64,000 nucleotides of DNA from an uncultured Acetatifactor sp. GTDB lineage: Bacteria > Bacillota > Clostridia > Lachnospirales > Lachnospiraceae. Location of the stretch: contig CAJUQT010000002.1 in the NCBI GenBank assembly GCA_910588225.1, positions 21,311 through 85,310 on the forward strand, in the 5' to 3' direction. The notes beneath the pieces were generated by a model, which saw nothing but the letters and a program-made list of their open reading frames with translations, did no database searches and was not told the origin of the DNA. Below are positions 52,662 through 62,042 of the stretch, piece by piece (position 1 is the stretch's first letter; the number at the start of each line of letters is the position of its first letter). Both the position numbers and the translations under genes were made by a program.

Positions 52662-54392
52662 ATGAGAAAAAAAGTGGGCATTGGAAATCAGGACTTTGAG
52701 ACAGTTCGAACGACGGGCTGCTTCTATATTGATAAGACGAAGCTGATACGGGACTGGTGGGAAAGCGGAGACAATGTGACGCTGATTACACGGCCCAGGC
52801 GCTTTGGCAAGACATTGAATATGAGCATGCTGGAGAAGTTTTTTTCGGTCAGGTATGCGGAGAGAGGCGACCTTTTTGAGGGGCTCTGCATTTGGGAAGA
52901 TGAAAAATATCGACAGATGCAGGGGACCTATCCGGTGATCAGCCTGTCCTTTGCCAATGTAAAGGATACTAATTTTCGGGCAGCGAAGCAGTCTGTCAAT
53001 TACATTTTAGAAGAAATTTACAATCAGTATCTCTTTTTGCTTGACAGTGAACTTTTGACAGAAAGTGAGAAGGCCTATTACCGAAGTGTGAGATGGGACA
53101 TGGAGGAAGGGACAGCGGTATGGGCGATTCACAGGCTGTCAGATTTCCTTTATCGGTATTATGGAAAAAGGGTAATTATTCTGCTGGATGAATACGACAC
53201 ACCCATGCAGGAAGCATATGTAAGCGGATATTGGAGGGAAATGGTATTCTTTATCAGAAGTCTGTTCAATTCCACTTTTAAAACGAATTCCTGTCTGGGA
53301 CGCGCGGTTATGACGGGTATTACCAGGATCAGTAAAGAGTCTATTTTTTCCGATATGAATAATCTGGAAGTGGTCACGGCAACATCAGAAAAGTATGCGG
53401 ATTGCTTTGGATTTACGGAAGAAGAAGTATTTGGCTCGTTGGATGAATTTGGTTTATCAAATCAAAAACAACAGGTAAAAGACTGGTATGATGGCTTTAC
53501 CTTTGGAAAAATGACGGATATTTATAATCCATGGTCAATTACGCATTTTCTGGATAAAAGGGAGATTGGCACTTACTGGGCGAATACCAGCAGCAACAGC
53601 CTGGTTGGACTTCTAATCCGGGAAGGGAGTCCGGAAATCAAAATGACAATGGAGAGTCTGCTGCGGGGTGAAACATTTTGTACCGAAATGGATGAGCAGA
53701 TTGTCTTCAGCCTGTTGGATACGGAAGGAGGACATTCCGGGGGAGATGATGCGGTGTGGAGCCTCCTGTTTGCCAGCGGGTATCTGAAGATGGTTCGCCA
53801 TGAATTTAATGTTGCACAGGGAAAGGTGGAATTTGAGCTGAAGCTTACCAATCTGGAGGTCCGGGTTATGTTTGCGCGGATGATAGAAGGCTGGTTTAAC
53901 GGATGTCGCAGGGTGAATAACGCCTTCCTTCAGGCGCTGATGGCTGATGATGTGAAGGGGATGAATACTTATATGAATAAGGTGGCCTTACAGTCATTCA
54001 GCTACTTCGATACGGGAAAGAGTCCGTCAGAGGAAGAACCGGAGCGTTTTTACCATGGCTTCGTCCTGGGACTGATGGTTGAACTTTCCGACCGGTATAC
54101 GGTGACTTCCAACCGGGAAAGCGGCTTTGGCAGGTACGATGTGGTGCTGGAACCGAAGGACTATAAAGGGCACGCAATTATTATCGAGTTCAAGGTCCAG
54201 AGTGAGGAGGAAAAGGAGCTTTCTGACACGGTGCAGGCGGCGCTGCGGCAGATTGAGGAGAAGGAATATCAGGCGGACCTGATTGCAGGGGGGATTTCGG
54301 AAGAGCGGATCCGGAAGTATGGCTTTGCATTCTGTGGGAAGAAAGTGCTGATCGGCGGAGCCGACAGGGTATGGGGAGATGTTCGGAAGTAA
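52662..54392 (+). CDS. AAA-ATPase-like protein with C-terminal PD-(D/E)XK nuclease domain (DUF1703)
   Basis: 576 aa. N-terminal KKVGIGNQDFETVRTTGCFY, then IDKTKLIRDWWE and [15 protein letters not shown] (Walker-A-like), VIILLDEYDTPM (Walker B), [15 protein letters not shown]-type sensor (here [14 protein letters not shown]) and the EVYNPWS-like IYNPWSITH. The C-terminus has GRYDVVLEP and IIIEFKV, the Asp and Glu-x-Lys of PD-(D/E)XK nucleases. The family is greatly expanded in gut Clostridia and Bacteroidetes; its job is unknown, with a mobile or selfish character suspected. AGGGGG is 7 nt before the ATG. Confidence 0.85.
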   Translation: MRKKVGIGNQDFETVRTTGCFYIDKTKLIRDWWESGDNVTLITRPRRFGKTLNMSMLEKFFSVRYAERGDLFEGLCIWEDEKYRQMQGTYPVISLSFANVKDTNFRAAKQSVNYILEEIYNQYLFLLDSELLTESEKAYYRSVRWDMEEGTAVWAIHRLSDFLYRYYGKRVIILLDEYDTPMQEAYVSGYWREMVFFIRSLFNSTFKTNSCLGRAVMTGITRISKESIFSDMNNLEVVTATSEKYADCFGFTEEEVFGSLDEFGLSNQKQQVKDWYDGFTFGKMTDIYNPWSITHFLDKREIGTYWANTSSNSLVGLLIREGSPEIKMTMESLLRGETFCTEMDEQIVFSLLDTEGGHSGGDDAVWSLLFASGYLKMVRHEFNVAQGKVEFELKLTNLEVRVMFARMIEGWFNGCRRVNNAFLQALMADDVKGMNTYMNKVALQSFSYFDTGKSPSEEEPERFYHGFVLGLMVELSDRYTVTSNRESGFGRYDVVLEPKDYKGHAIIIEFKVQSEEEKELSDTVQAALRQIEEKEYQADLIAGGISEERIRKYGFAFCGKKVLIGGADRVWGDVRK

Positions 54393-54435
54393 CTTTCCCA
54401 GTGTTATTCTGTTTGAAAGAAATCTGACTGCATTA

Positions 54436-54585
54436 AGGCTGAGGCGCATTCCGTTTACAATAGAAGCTCCAATAGATCCATTTTATTCCGAATCAAATAT
54501 GGAACGTCTTCATCTTTCTTTCAGACAGGCAGAAGAAGGCAAGCTTGTAGTGAAAACGATGGAGGAACTGGCGGAAGATGAGTGA
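54436..54585 (+). pseudogene. C-terminal piece of a RelB/DinJ-type antitoxin
   Basis: RRIPFTIEAPIDPFYSESNM and KTMEELAEDE match the C-terminal, toxin-binding half of RelB/DinJ antitoxins. The N-terminal DNA-binding half is missing, and the frame instead runs back into the end of the ATPase gene. Stop at 54585 overlaps the toxin ATG. Confidence 0.65.
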
Positions 54586-54676
54586 CTATAACTTCACGGA
54601 AGACGGATGGAGCGATTATATTTACTGGCAGGGACAGGATAAAAAGAAACTCAGGAAGATTAGTTGCCTGATTTAG
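54578..54676 (+). pseudogene. N-terminal fragment of a YoeB/Txe toxin
   Basis: 32 codons: MSDYNFTEDGWSDYIYWQGQ followed by DKKKLRKI, the start of YoeB-type mRNA interferases (YTFSEDAWEDYLYWQ...). It ends at a stop after KISCLI, so the catalytic C-terminal Glu/Arg/His residues are absent. Non-functional. Confidence 0.75.
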
Positions 54677-54704
54677 ACAGCAAATCTGAACCCGCCGAAA
54701 GCAG

Positions 54705-54746
54705 AAAACGGCAAACGTAACAGAAAAATTTGATCTACATTTGCCG
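54705..54746 (-). terminator. Terminator after the SDR gene
   Basis: On the minus strand CGGCAAATGTA (54746-54736) pairs with TACGTTTGCCG (54719-54709, one mismatch), followed by TTTT. Confidence 0.65.
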
Positions 54747-54776
54747 CCTTCATAACATTCTCAGATATCCGCAGAC

Positions 54777-55820
54777 TTATTTCCCGCTGTATTCCATCTC
54801 CTTCTTCGCTCTCTCCAGCACATTAATCACCCGATCACACCAGGCGTCAAAAGCCGGGTCCGGCGTCTGACATTCTTCCGGATGGGCCAGAATATAGTCA
54901 AGAGCAATCTGTACACCCTGGTCGAAACGGACAGTAGTTCTCATGTCCGGCACTACCCTTTTTAATTTGGTGTTGTCAAAGACAACGGAGACAGCTTTGT
55001 CGCCAATGAGGCTGCCCTCGAAATCATAACCGTACGGAATGCCGGCTGCGGCCAGGAACTCGGATGACACATGGTATGCATTCAGTTCTGCGCCCAGGGC
55101 GTCCGCCACCGTTGCATAAATCTGGTTCCAGGTCAGGGCCTCGTCGCCGGTGATATGGAAGGCTTCTCCGATGGCCCGGCGGTTTCCCATCAGGCCTGTG
55201 TAGCCGATGGCGAAATCCCGGTTGAAGGTGAGGGTCCACAGAGAAGTACCGTCGCCCGGAATGATGACAGGCTTTCCCTCCATCATACGTCTGATTATCT
55301 GCCAGGAACCGCCGTCTCCGTGTACGCCCAGAGGAATTTTCCGCTCATCATAGGTATGGCTGGGCCTTACAATTGTTACAGGAAAGCCTTCGGCCCGATA
55401 TTTTTCCATCAGAAATTCCTCGCAGGCAATTTTATCTCTGGAATACTGCCAGTGGGGATTGGCAAGGGTGGTGCCCTCCGTGATGATATAATTTGCCGCG
55501 GGCTTGTGATAGGCGGAGGCAGAGCTTGTATAAATGTACTGCTTTGTCTTACCCCGGAAGAGTCTGTAGTCCCGCTCCACGTCTTTTACGGTAAATCCGA
55601 TAAATTCACAGACAGCATCAAAGGTGAGGTCCTTTAGTTTTTCCGCCACATCCTGTTCATTGCGGATATCTGCGGTAATCTGGCGGATGTTATCCGGAAA
55701 ATCTCTCTTGTGGATTCCCCGATTGAGGAGCCAGACTTCCCAGTGGGGATCCTGAGCAAGTCGCTTTACAATGGCAGTGCTGATAGTTCCTGTTCCGCCG
55801 ATAAACAATGCTTTCTTCAT
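54777..55820 (-). CDS. NAD-dependent epimerase/dehydratase-family (extended SDR) protein
   Basis: 347 aa. N-terminal NAD loop ALFIGGTGTISTAIVKRLA, active-site segment SSASAY and YSRDK (YxxxK), substrate region RPSHTYDERKIP and GDGTSLWTLTFNRDFAIGY, the latter typical of the CSP41/sugar-nucleotide-like SDR group. Substrate unknown. AAAGGAG precedes the ATG at 55820; 15 codons upstream in frame (to 55865) are probably not used. Its own terminator follows. Confidence 0.85.
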   Translation of the reverse strand: MKKALFIGGTGTISTAIVKRLAQDPHWEVWLLNRGIHKRDFPDNIRQITADIRNEQDVAEKLKDLTFDAVCEFIGFTVKDVERDYRLFRGKTKQYIYTSSASAYHKPAANYIITEGTTLANPHWQYSRDKIACEEFLMEKYRAEGFPVTIVRPSHTYDERKIPLGVHGDGGSWQIIRRMMEGKPVIIPGDGTSLWTLTFNRDFAIGYTGLMGNRRAIGEAFHITGDEALTWNQIYATVADALGAELNAYHVSSEFLAAAGIPYGYDFEGSLIGDKAVSVVFDNTKLKRVVPDMRTTVRFDQGVQIALDYILAHPEECQTPDPAFDAWCDRVINVLERAKKEMEYSGK

Positions 55821-56125
55821 GAGAATTGCTCCTTTCACGCTACAGTATTCTATTGTTTTCAACATACATATTCTTCAATGACGCATTCATGAGCTTTGGA
55901 TTCCCGGTCATAATTTATCCCGACCAGAAGAATATTTATGTTTCAGTGCCAGTCCAGTAGCTCTTGAATCTTTATCAGAAAATCTTGACATGATAAAAGC
56001 CCTGTTTACCGGGTTCACATAGATTCCCATCTGGTACTTCTCTTTCCAGCAGATAAAACGATTTCTTTTTAATGTAATTATAATGGGAAATATAACAACG
56101 ACAAACCGCTTTTCCGGACAAATGA
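55821..56125 (-). other. Intergenic stretch upstream of the SDR gene
   Basis: No gene recognised. A minus-strand frame of 72 codons (55975-56193) reads through the terminator and shows no domain. The SDR promoter should lie here, but no clear boxes were picked. Confidence 0.3.
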
Positions 56126-56164
56126 AAACGTAACAGTTCAGAAGCTGTCCGAACTGTTACGTTT
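56126..56164 (-). terminator. Terminator after the GH4 gene
   Basis: AAACGTAACAGTTC and GAACTGTTACGTTT form a 14-bp perfect stem (56126-56139 with 56151-56164), followed on the minus strand by TTCATTTG; T-rich on both sides. Confidence 0.75.
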
Positions 56165-56240
56165 ATTTTAACATGAAGCCGGGGGCGAGGCAAGGTAAAT
56201 TAGAATGATATCCTCAATGAAAATATCTGGCGGCTCCCGC

Positions 56241-57731
56241 TCATTGGCTGTCTTTCACATTTTCTTTGGCGGCCGCAGAAGCCAGCGCGCGGTATTTCGC
56301 TTTTTCCTCTGCCATTTCCTCCACTGTTTTTACAGTTTGTTTAAAGCCTTTTACAGGACGACAGGGGACCGGTCTGTTTTCCAGCCTTTTTTCCGCCTGT
56401 GGAATTTCCCGGCTGTACTGAGGCAGCCATTCTTTTCCTGCCACAAGCATTTCGTCCACCATCTGGCGGATTTCATCAGGGGTGCACACTGCGCCGGTGA
56501 GAGGATCCATCATGGCTGCCTGGTAAAGCAGACGGATATCTCCCTGTACGGCTGCCTCCACGGCCAGCTTCTGCACCCATACGCTCGAGGAACAGATGGC
56601 GGCACAGCCCAGAGGCAGATCCCCTACCTTCGGGATGGAGATGCCGTTGTAATCCACATAGCAGGGGACTTCCACCACACATTCTTCAGGCAGATTGGTG
56701 ATGGTGCCGTTGTTCATGACATTAAAGCAGCCTCTGTAGATGCGGCCGGTCTCCAGACCTTCTATGATATAGCTTCCGTGCTCACTGGAACGTTTCTCCG
56801 GGATAAATTTTCTGGCCGGCTCCCGGAGCCAGTTGGGGAAGTCGGTCTCGAACCAGTTTCTGCTCTCCCGGCATACCCGAAGGTAACCGGCAGTTTCCCC
56901 CTGAATCCAGGAACTGTAGTTAATCCACTTCTCCATCTCTTCCGGACGCTTTCGGTACCACATCAGATATTCCGACAGATGTCCGTTGGATTCGGTGGAA
57001 TAATAGCCGAAATTCTGCATTACATCAAGGCGGATATTTTCATCTTTTGCGAAATCTGCCTGTTTCATCAGTTCATAGAGTTCTCCGGTCCGTTCCATGC
57101 CGTCTGTTTTCACACTGATGTACCAGGTCTGGTGATTCAGGCCTGCGCAGATGATATCCACATCTTCTTTTTTTCGTCCCAGGGCTTTTGCAATCTGGTC
57201 ATGGCCGTGCTGAACGCCGTGGCAGAGACCGTAGGTGGGGACTTTTCCGTATTTGTTGCAGGCCCAGGTGACCATGGCGTTGGGATTGGAATAGTTTAAC
57301 AGGATACAGCCAGGGGCAGCCGCCTCCCGAATGTCCTCACAGAAACCCAGCATGGCGTGAATTCCCCGCTGGCCGTACATAATGCCGCCAATGCAGAGGG
57401 TATCGCCCACGCACTGGTCCACACCGTACTTCAGAGGAATTTCCACATCGGTTTCAAAGCCTTCCAGCATACCAATCCGGACGCAGTTGATGACATATTT
57501 TGCACCCTGGAAAGCCTCCCGGCGGTCCAATGTGGCATGGATTCGGATATTCAGACCGTTCTCGTCGATATCCCGCTGGCAGAGCTGCGTCACCATCCGC
57601 AGGTTGTCGGGATTGATATCGGTAAATGATACTTCAATGTCACGAAATTCCGGCACTGTCAGGATATCTGCCAGAAGACCTCTGGTAAAGCCGATGCTTC
57701 CGGCGCCTATAAACGCTACTTTAAAGGACAT
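56241..57731 (-). CDS. Family 4 glycoside hydrolase (alpha-galactosidase/MelA-like)
   Basis: 496 aa. NAD-dependent GH4 enzyme: KVAFIGAGSIGFTRGLLADI (NAD loop), FTDINPDNL, INCVRIGMLEG, NYSNPNAMVTWACNK, LCHGVQHG with the metal His and Cys, and AGLNHQTWYI. GH4 enzymes cleave glycosides by an oxidation-elimination route using NAD and Mn2+. ICAGLNH and the Cys-His metal site point to the alpha-galactosidase/alpha-glucuronidase branch; the substrate is not certain. Divergent from an AraC regulator that probably controls it. AAGGAGG lies before the ATG (57731). Confidence 0.9.
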   Translation of the reverse strand: MSFKVAFIGAGSIGFTRGLLADILTVPEFRDIEVSFTDINPDNLRMVTQLCQRDIDENGLNIRIHATLDRREAFQGAKYVINCVRIGMLEGFETDVEIPLKYGVDQCVGDTLCIGGIMYGQRGIHAMLGFCEDIREAAAPGCILLNYSNPNAMVTWACNKYGKVPTYGLCHGVQHGHDQIAKALGRKKEDVDIICAGLNHQTWYISVKTDGMERTGELYELMKQADFAKDENIRLDVMQNFGYYSTESNGHLSEYLMWYRKRPEEMEKWINYSSWIQGETAGYLRVCRESRNWFETDFPNWLREPARKFIPEKRSSEHGSYIIEGLETGRIYRGCFNVMNNGTITNLPEECVVEVPCYVDYNGISIPKVGDLPLGCAAICSSSVWVQKLAVEAAVQGDIRLLYQAAMMDPLTGAVCTPDEIRQMVDEMLVAGKEWLPQYSREIPQAEKRLENRPVPCRPVKGFKQTVKTVEEMAEEKAKYRALASAAAKENVKDSQ

Positions 57732-57871
57732 GATATTGCCTCCTTATGTAATTTTTTGATGATATTCTGTGACTTATGATGCCGATACCTGCAGGCAGCG
57801 GTTCCGTGCTCTGTCTGAACTGCTGTCATGAAAAATACAGGTTACAGTACGGCATGGCCAGACAATGCGGA

Positions 57872-57900
57872 TTTACTTTATAACTGTAAAATGCTATACT
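57872..57900 (+). promoter_or_regulatory. SigA promoter of the AraC-type regulator
   Basis: TTTACT (57872-57877), 17 nt, TATACT (57895-57900), in the divergent region between the GH4 and regulator genes. Confidence 0.65.
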
Positions 57901-58006
57901 CATCTCAGGGGAAAACCGGCAGCGGAAGTCATCATCTGCCTTTATGATAGAGAAAAGAACAATACTTTTCAACGGTAAGTATTTGATGAGAAGAGGTAAT
58001 TTTTTG

Positions 58007-58891
58007 ATGTACAAAAAAGATACAGATATTCTGGACAATTATGCCTTTCATTTCCTGGAGGATGTGGAGAATCCTTTTGTGCAGCTGACTGCCATAGGAA
58101 GGGAAAAGAGGTGCTCTTCCGGCTATTATTGGGAGAATCGGGAGCGGAGACCGGCCTGGCTGTTTCAATATACGCTGAGTGGAAGCGGAACGGTAAAAAT
58201 AAACGGTCAGGAGCATCCGGTGGATGAGGAGAAGGCTTTTTTTCTGAAGCTTCCGGGAGAGGAGAGCTATTATTTCAACGAGGAGCGCAATCAGGCCCCC
58301 TGGGAATTCCTTTTTATCATGTTCGAATGTCATGGGGCGGAACGGTACTGTCGGCAGATAGAGAGGTATCTGGGACAGATTTTTTCATTGCCCCGTTCCC
58401 ACGAGGCTGTCCGGCTGCTTTTTGAGATACATGTCATGGCAGGAGAGGGGATGGTCAGGAATCCTTTCTGGCTCAGCAGCAAAACATTTGAATTTCTGTG
58501 TCTTCTCTGTACAGACACAATACCGGGGAACGAAGCAGGTGAGGGCTCTTCTCTGGGGGCCAGGGCAGGAGATTATATCCGGAAGCATTATATGCATCCC
58601 ATAGGCATATCGGATGCGGCGGCATTTCTGAAGGTGAGTCAGAGTCATCTTTCCCGGGAATTTTACAGGGAGACAGGGATAAAAGCCATTGATTATCTGA
58701 CCAGGGCGCGCCTTGACAAAGCGGTGGATTTGCTGACCGCCACGGAAAAAACAATCGAGGAAATTGCGGTGGAATGTGGTTTTGCCAATGCGAATTATTT
58801 CGGCAAGGTATTTAAAAAGCATATGGATATGACACCGGCACAGTTTCGAGAGTATGTCAGGAAAGAAGGCTATTCTAAGATGCAGATTTGA
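58007..58891 (+). CDS. AraC-family regulator with cupin sensor domain
   Basis: 294 aa. N-terminal cupin-like AraC ligand domain (FQYTLSGSGTVKINGQEH, FFLKLPGEESYYF, WEFLFIMFECHG). C-terminal double helix-turn-helix: ISDAAAFLKVSQSHLSREFY and TIEEIAVECGFANANYFGKV with the family's GF-x-N-x-x-YF-x-x-x-F pattern. Probably senses the sugar released or taken up for the divergent GH4 enzyme. ATG 58007 has AGAGG about 10 nt before; the open frame upstream (from 57944) covers the promoter spacer and is not used. Confidence 0.88.
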   Translation: MYKKDTDILDNYAFHFLEDVENPFVQLTAIGREKRCSSGYYWENRERRPAWLFQYTLSGSGTVKINGQEHPVDEEKAFFLKLPGEESYYFNEERNQAPWEFLFIMFECHGAERYCRQIERYLGQIFSLPRSHEAVRLLFEIHVMAGEGMVRNPFWLSSKTFEFLCLLCTDTIPGNEAGEGSSLGARAGDYIRKHYMHPIGISDAAAFLKVSQSHLSREFYRETGIKAIDYLTRARLDKAVDLLTATEKTIEEIAVECGFANANYFGKVFKKHMDMTPAQFREYVRKEGYSKMQI

Positions 58892-59139
58892 CGGGGATAT
58901 TGATTACAGGTATTGAATGGGGATATGGCCTGCCGGGGAAGTACAGGGGGGGAAAATACGCCGGAAGATGGAATGAGTTGGATTAAATGTACAAAAAAGG
59001 AGAGATTCTGCAGGCCGGAAATCTTTCTTCTTTGTGCAGATTATGGAAGGATTCCAGGAGCGTGCCGTTTTTTCTCCGGGGGGAAAGGCGGTGCATCTGG
59101 AAGAAACCGACACAACAGGGAAGGAAAGGAAGAGGAGAG

Positions 59140-59574
59140 ATGGAACTGAGAAGTCAGGAGATGCGTAAAAATGCAACGGAGCTGGATCCGCTTCGGATAG
59201 GAACCGGATGGAAGCCGGAAGATCTGTCGAAAACCCAGGTGATGATTGAAAGCACCTACGGAGACAGCCATCCGGGAAGCGGACACCTGAACATTCTGGT
59301 GGAAGAGGTGAGAAAAGGAATCGAAGAGGCAGGAGGCCACGGCGCGCGTTATTACTGCACGGATATCTGCGATGGGGAGAGCCAGGGAACAGACGGGATT
59401 AATTACAGTCTGGTCAGCCGGGAGATGATTGCCAATATGATTGAGATTCATGCCAATGCCACCCCTTTTGACGCAGGAGTGTATCTGGCAAGCTGTGACA
59501 AGGGACTGCCGGGAAACCTGATGGGAAAGGAAGAGTTACTGCACATGAAAGGACATGGAGAAAAGCGGAGATAG
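59140..59574 (+). pseudogene. N-terminal fragment of an IlvD/Edd-family dehydratase
   Basis: ~130 residues of a dihydroxy-acid dehydratase relative (RSQEMRKNATELDPLRIGTG, YGDSHPGSGHLN, TDICDGESQGTDGINYSL with an Fe-S Cys, ASCDKGLPGNLMG with a second). At GKEELLHMKG it diverges and stops; about 430 residues are missing. GGAGAG precedes the ATG. The break is followed by a 10-bp stem AAAGGACATG/CATGTCCTTT (59548-59591). Confidence 0.75.
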
Positions 59575-59749
59575 TTTTCGTCATGTCCTTTTATAATGTT
59601 TTCCATCCAGCACCCTTTATTAGAAAGGCTATAACAGGAAATTGTATTTGGGAGTGGCATTTGCATTGGCTGGTAAAATCGGAAGGGATGCCATGGGCTG
59701 GAGGTGCGCTTCGGGGGCAGTGCCTGCGCAGACTGCCGCAAAGTATTGA

Positions 59750-59778
59750 TTGTGAAATGAGTTGGATTAGGGTATAAT
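59750..59778 (+). promoter_or_regulatory. Promoter-like site at the edge of the hairpin-rich element
   Basis: TTGTGA (59750-59755), 17 nt, TATAAT (59773-59778). Confidence 0.45.
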
Positions 59779-59995
59779 ATGCACATACTTGTGGCAGAAA
59801 ACGGCCGAATGGCCATCTATACCATGTGCGGGCTGTGCACATGGTATAATGATTCTGCATTCGCAGAATTCAAGCCAGCATAAGCTGACTTGCCGCCACT
59901 GCGTGGCGCATTATACCGGCCCCCCATGGCTTGAAAATCAAATGTCTCCTTCGGAGCCGCTTGATTTTCTGCGCACATGGTATAATATTGACAGA
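59779..59995 (+). other. Hairpin-rich non-coding element
   Basis: Between the IlvD fragment and the next ATPase gene. It holds TATACCATGTGC/GCACATGGTATA (59818-59848), ATTCTGC/GCAGAAT (about 59852-59870), CGCCAC/GTGGCG (about 59900), and GAAAATCAA/TTGATTTTC (about 59933-59969). GCACATGGTATAAT occurs twice in the same direction (59837-59850 and 59973-59986). No protein is encoded. It could be a small structured RNA transcribed from the upstream promoter or a miniature mobile element. 59575-59749 holds nothing recognised. Confidence 0.45.
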
Positions 59996-60080
59996 TAAAA
60001 GGCGCTGCCGACTGCGTTTTCGGCAGATGAGAGCAGATGTAATCTGGAGAGTGTGCGCTGTGTGACCGAATGGGGGCGGA

Positions 60081-61799
60081 ATGATGAAAAAGGCATTGCC
60101 GATAGGCATAGATAATTTTGAAAAAATAATCAGGGACGGCTATTACTATATCGATAAAACCATGCTGATCAAAGAATTGATGGATTTAAAGGGGGAGGTG
60201 AACCTCTTCACCCGCCCCCGGCGGTTCGGCAAGACGCTGAACCTGAGCATGCTCAGGTACTTCTTTGAGGACACAGGGGACAAGGAGCGGAATGGGCAGA
60301 ATCGGGCGTTATTTCAGGGACTGAAAATCATGGAGGCCGGCGGCGGGTATACGGAGCAAATGGGAAGGTATCCGGTGATAAATCTGACGCTGAAATCGGC
60401 AAAGCAGCCCACCTTTGCATCTGCGCACAGGAAACTGAAAAGGGAAATTTCGGACGAGTTTAAGCGGCATTGGTATGTGCTGGAGAGCGATAAACTTAAG
60501 GAGGCTGATAAGCGGAAATTCCGGGAGATCGCAGAAGAGGAAGCGGAAAAGGACGAGTATTCCGGTTCCCTTAAATTTCTGAGCAGATGCCTGCAGCGGG
60601 TAACGGGAAAAAACACGGTTATCTTGATTGACGAATACGATGTACCCCTGGAAAATGCGTATTTCAGGGGGTTCTACGAGGAGATGGTGGATTTTATACG
60701 TTCCCTGTTCGAGTCAGCGCTGAAGACCAATGACTATCTGCAGTTTGCTGTGATTACAGGCTGCCTGAGAATATCAAAGGAGAGCATATTTACAGGCTTA
60801 AATCACCTGCGGATTATCTCTGTGATGGACCGTCAGTACAGCGAACATTTTGGTTTCACGGAAACGGAAGTTCTGCGGATGATGGCCTATTATGAAGTGG
60901 AAAAACGCTTTCCAACCATGAAAGAATGGTATGACGGATACACTTTCGGCGATACGGAGGTTTACAATCCCTGGAGTGTGATTAACTATGTGTACGATCT
61001 GGCTGCGGACAGCAATGCCTTTCCCCGTTCGTACTGGGTAAACACCAGTTCCAACGACATTATAAAGGATATGATAGCCGGGGCGGACAGGGAGACCAAA
61101 GGGCAGATAGAGATCCTCTTAAGCGGAGGAAGCCTGGATGTGCAGGTACATGAAGAGATCACATATGAGGACATGCGCGGCAGGGGAGAGAACCTGTGGA
61201 ATTTCCTTTATTTTACTGGATATCTGACGAAGAGAGGAGAGTATTTCAGGGAATCTTCTATTTATGTGCAGGTCAGGATACCGAATACGGAAGTGGTGAC
61301 GATATATGAAAATACGATTATGAACTGGATGAGGGAAAAGATAGAAAAACAGGACTTCCGAGATCTGTACCGGGCCATGGAAGAAGGAAACGCTGAAAAA
61401 ATGGGAGAAATTCTGAACAGCCAATTGTTCTCCACCATCAGTTTCTACGACAGTGCGGAAAACTTTTATCACGGATTTCTGGCAGGGATTCTGAGTCAGA
61501 GCGAGGATTACCTGGTGACATCCAACCGTGAGTCGGGGAGAGGGCGAAGCGACATCATGGTGAAAAGCCCTTCCCTGCGCGGGAGAGCCTTTGTTCTGGA
61601 ATTAAAGGTTTCGAGGACCATCAATGATCTGGAGGCGGACGCGGACAGGGCAGTGCAGCAGATTTATGATAAAAAGTACATGGATGAACTGCGGGCGGAG
61701 GGCTATCGGAAGATCGACTGTTACGGAATTGCCTTTTACCGGAAGGACTGTGAGGTGCGGTTTGGGAAGCACCAGGGCCGGGAAGCGCCGGAGAAGTAA
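60081..61799 (+). CDS. AAA-ATPase-like protein with C-terminal PD-(D/E)XK nuclease domain (DUF1703)
   Basis: 572 aa, same family as 52662-54392 but clearly diverged. Seen: [36 protein letters not shown] (Walker-A-like), [15 protein letters not shown] (Walker B), [29 protein letters not shown], and C-terminal GRGRSDIMV and FVLELKV (nuclease Asp and Glu-x-Lys). Full length and without breaks. The start MMKKALPIG follows GGGGGCGG-AATG; the second Met is equally possible. Preceded by the hairpin-rich element and a broken IlvD gene. Confidence 0.87.
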   Translation: MMKKALPIGIDNFEKIIRDGYYYIDKTMLIKELMDLKGEVNLFTRPRRFGKTLNLSMLRYFFEDTGDKERNGQNRALFQGLKIMEAGGGYTEQMGRYPVINLTLKSAKQPTFASAHRKLKREISDEFKRHWYVLESDKLKEADKRKFREIAEEEAEKDEYSGSLKFLSRCLQRVTGKNTVILIDEYDVPLENAYFRGFYEEMVDFIRSLFESALKTNDYLQFAVITGCLRISKESIFTGLNHLRIISVMDRQYSEHFGFTETEVLRMMAYYEVEKRFPTMKEWYDGYTFGDTEVYNPWSVINYVYDLAADSNAFPRSYWVNTSSNDIIKDMIAGADRETKGQIEILLSGGSLDVQVHEEITYEDMRGRGENLWNFLYFTGYLTKRGEYFRESSIYVQVRIPNTEVVTIYENTIMNWMREKIEKQDFRDLYRAMEEGNAEKMGEILNSQLFSTISFYDSAENFYHGFLAGILSQSEDYLVTSNRESGRGRSDIMVKSPSLRGRAFVLELKVSRTINDLEADADRAVQQIYDKKYMDELRAEGYRKIDCYGIAFYRKDCEVRFGKHQGREAPEK

Positions 61800-62042
61800 G
61801 GAACGGAAGACATGCCGTAGCGGATTACGAAGCAGGTGAGCCGGAGGCAGGCTTCCTGTTTCCGGAATTCCGGGACAGGGCCGGAGACACGGAAGGTATC
61901 AATCTGTTCTCCGAAGAGGGGCATGAAGGTATAGCGAAGATGTTTTTGTAAGGGGGCAGATTCTTTTACAGGAACAGCGATTATGGAAGAATACGGAATG
62001 GGATGCGGTGGTTAAAAACGGCCGGAAGAGAAGGTGTAGAAA

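Noticed and set aside
56205-57299. 364-codon plus-strand frame opposite the GH4 gene
   Set aside because: Antisense shadow of clear GH4 motifs.
61802-61949. Open stretch reading ADYEAGEPEAGFLFPEF... after the second ATPase gene
   Set aside because: Could be the tail of a lost gene, but it has no start, no domain and is too short to support.
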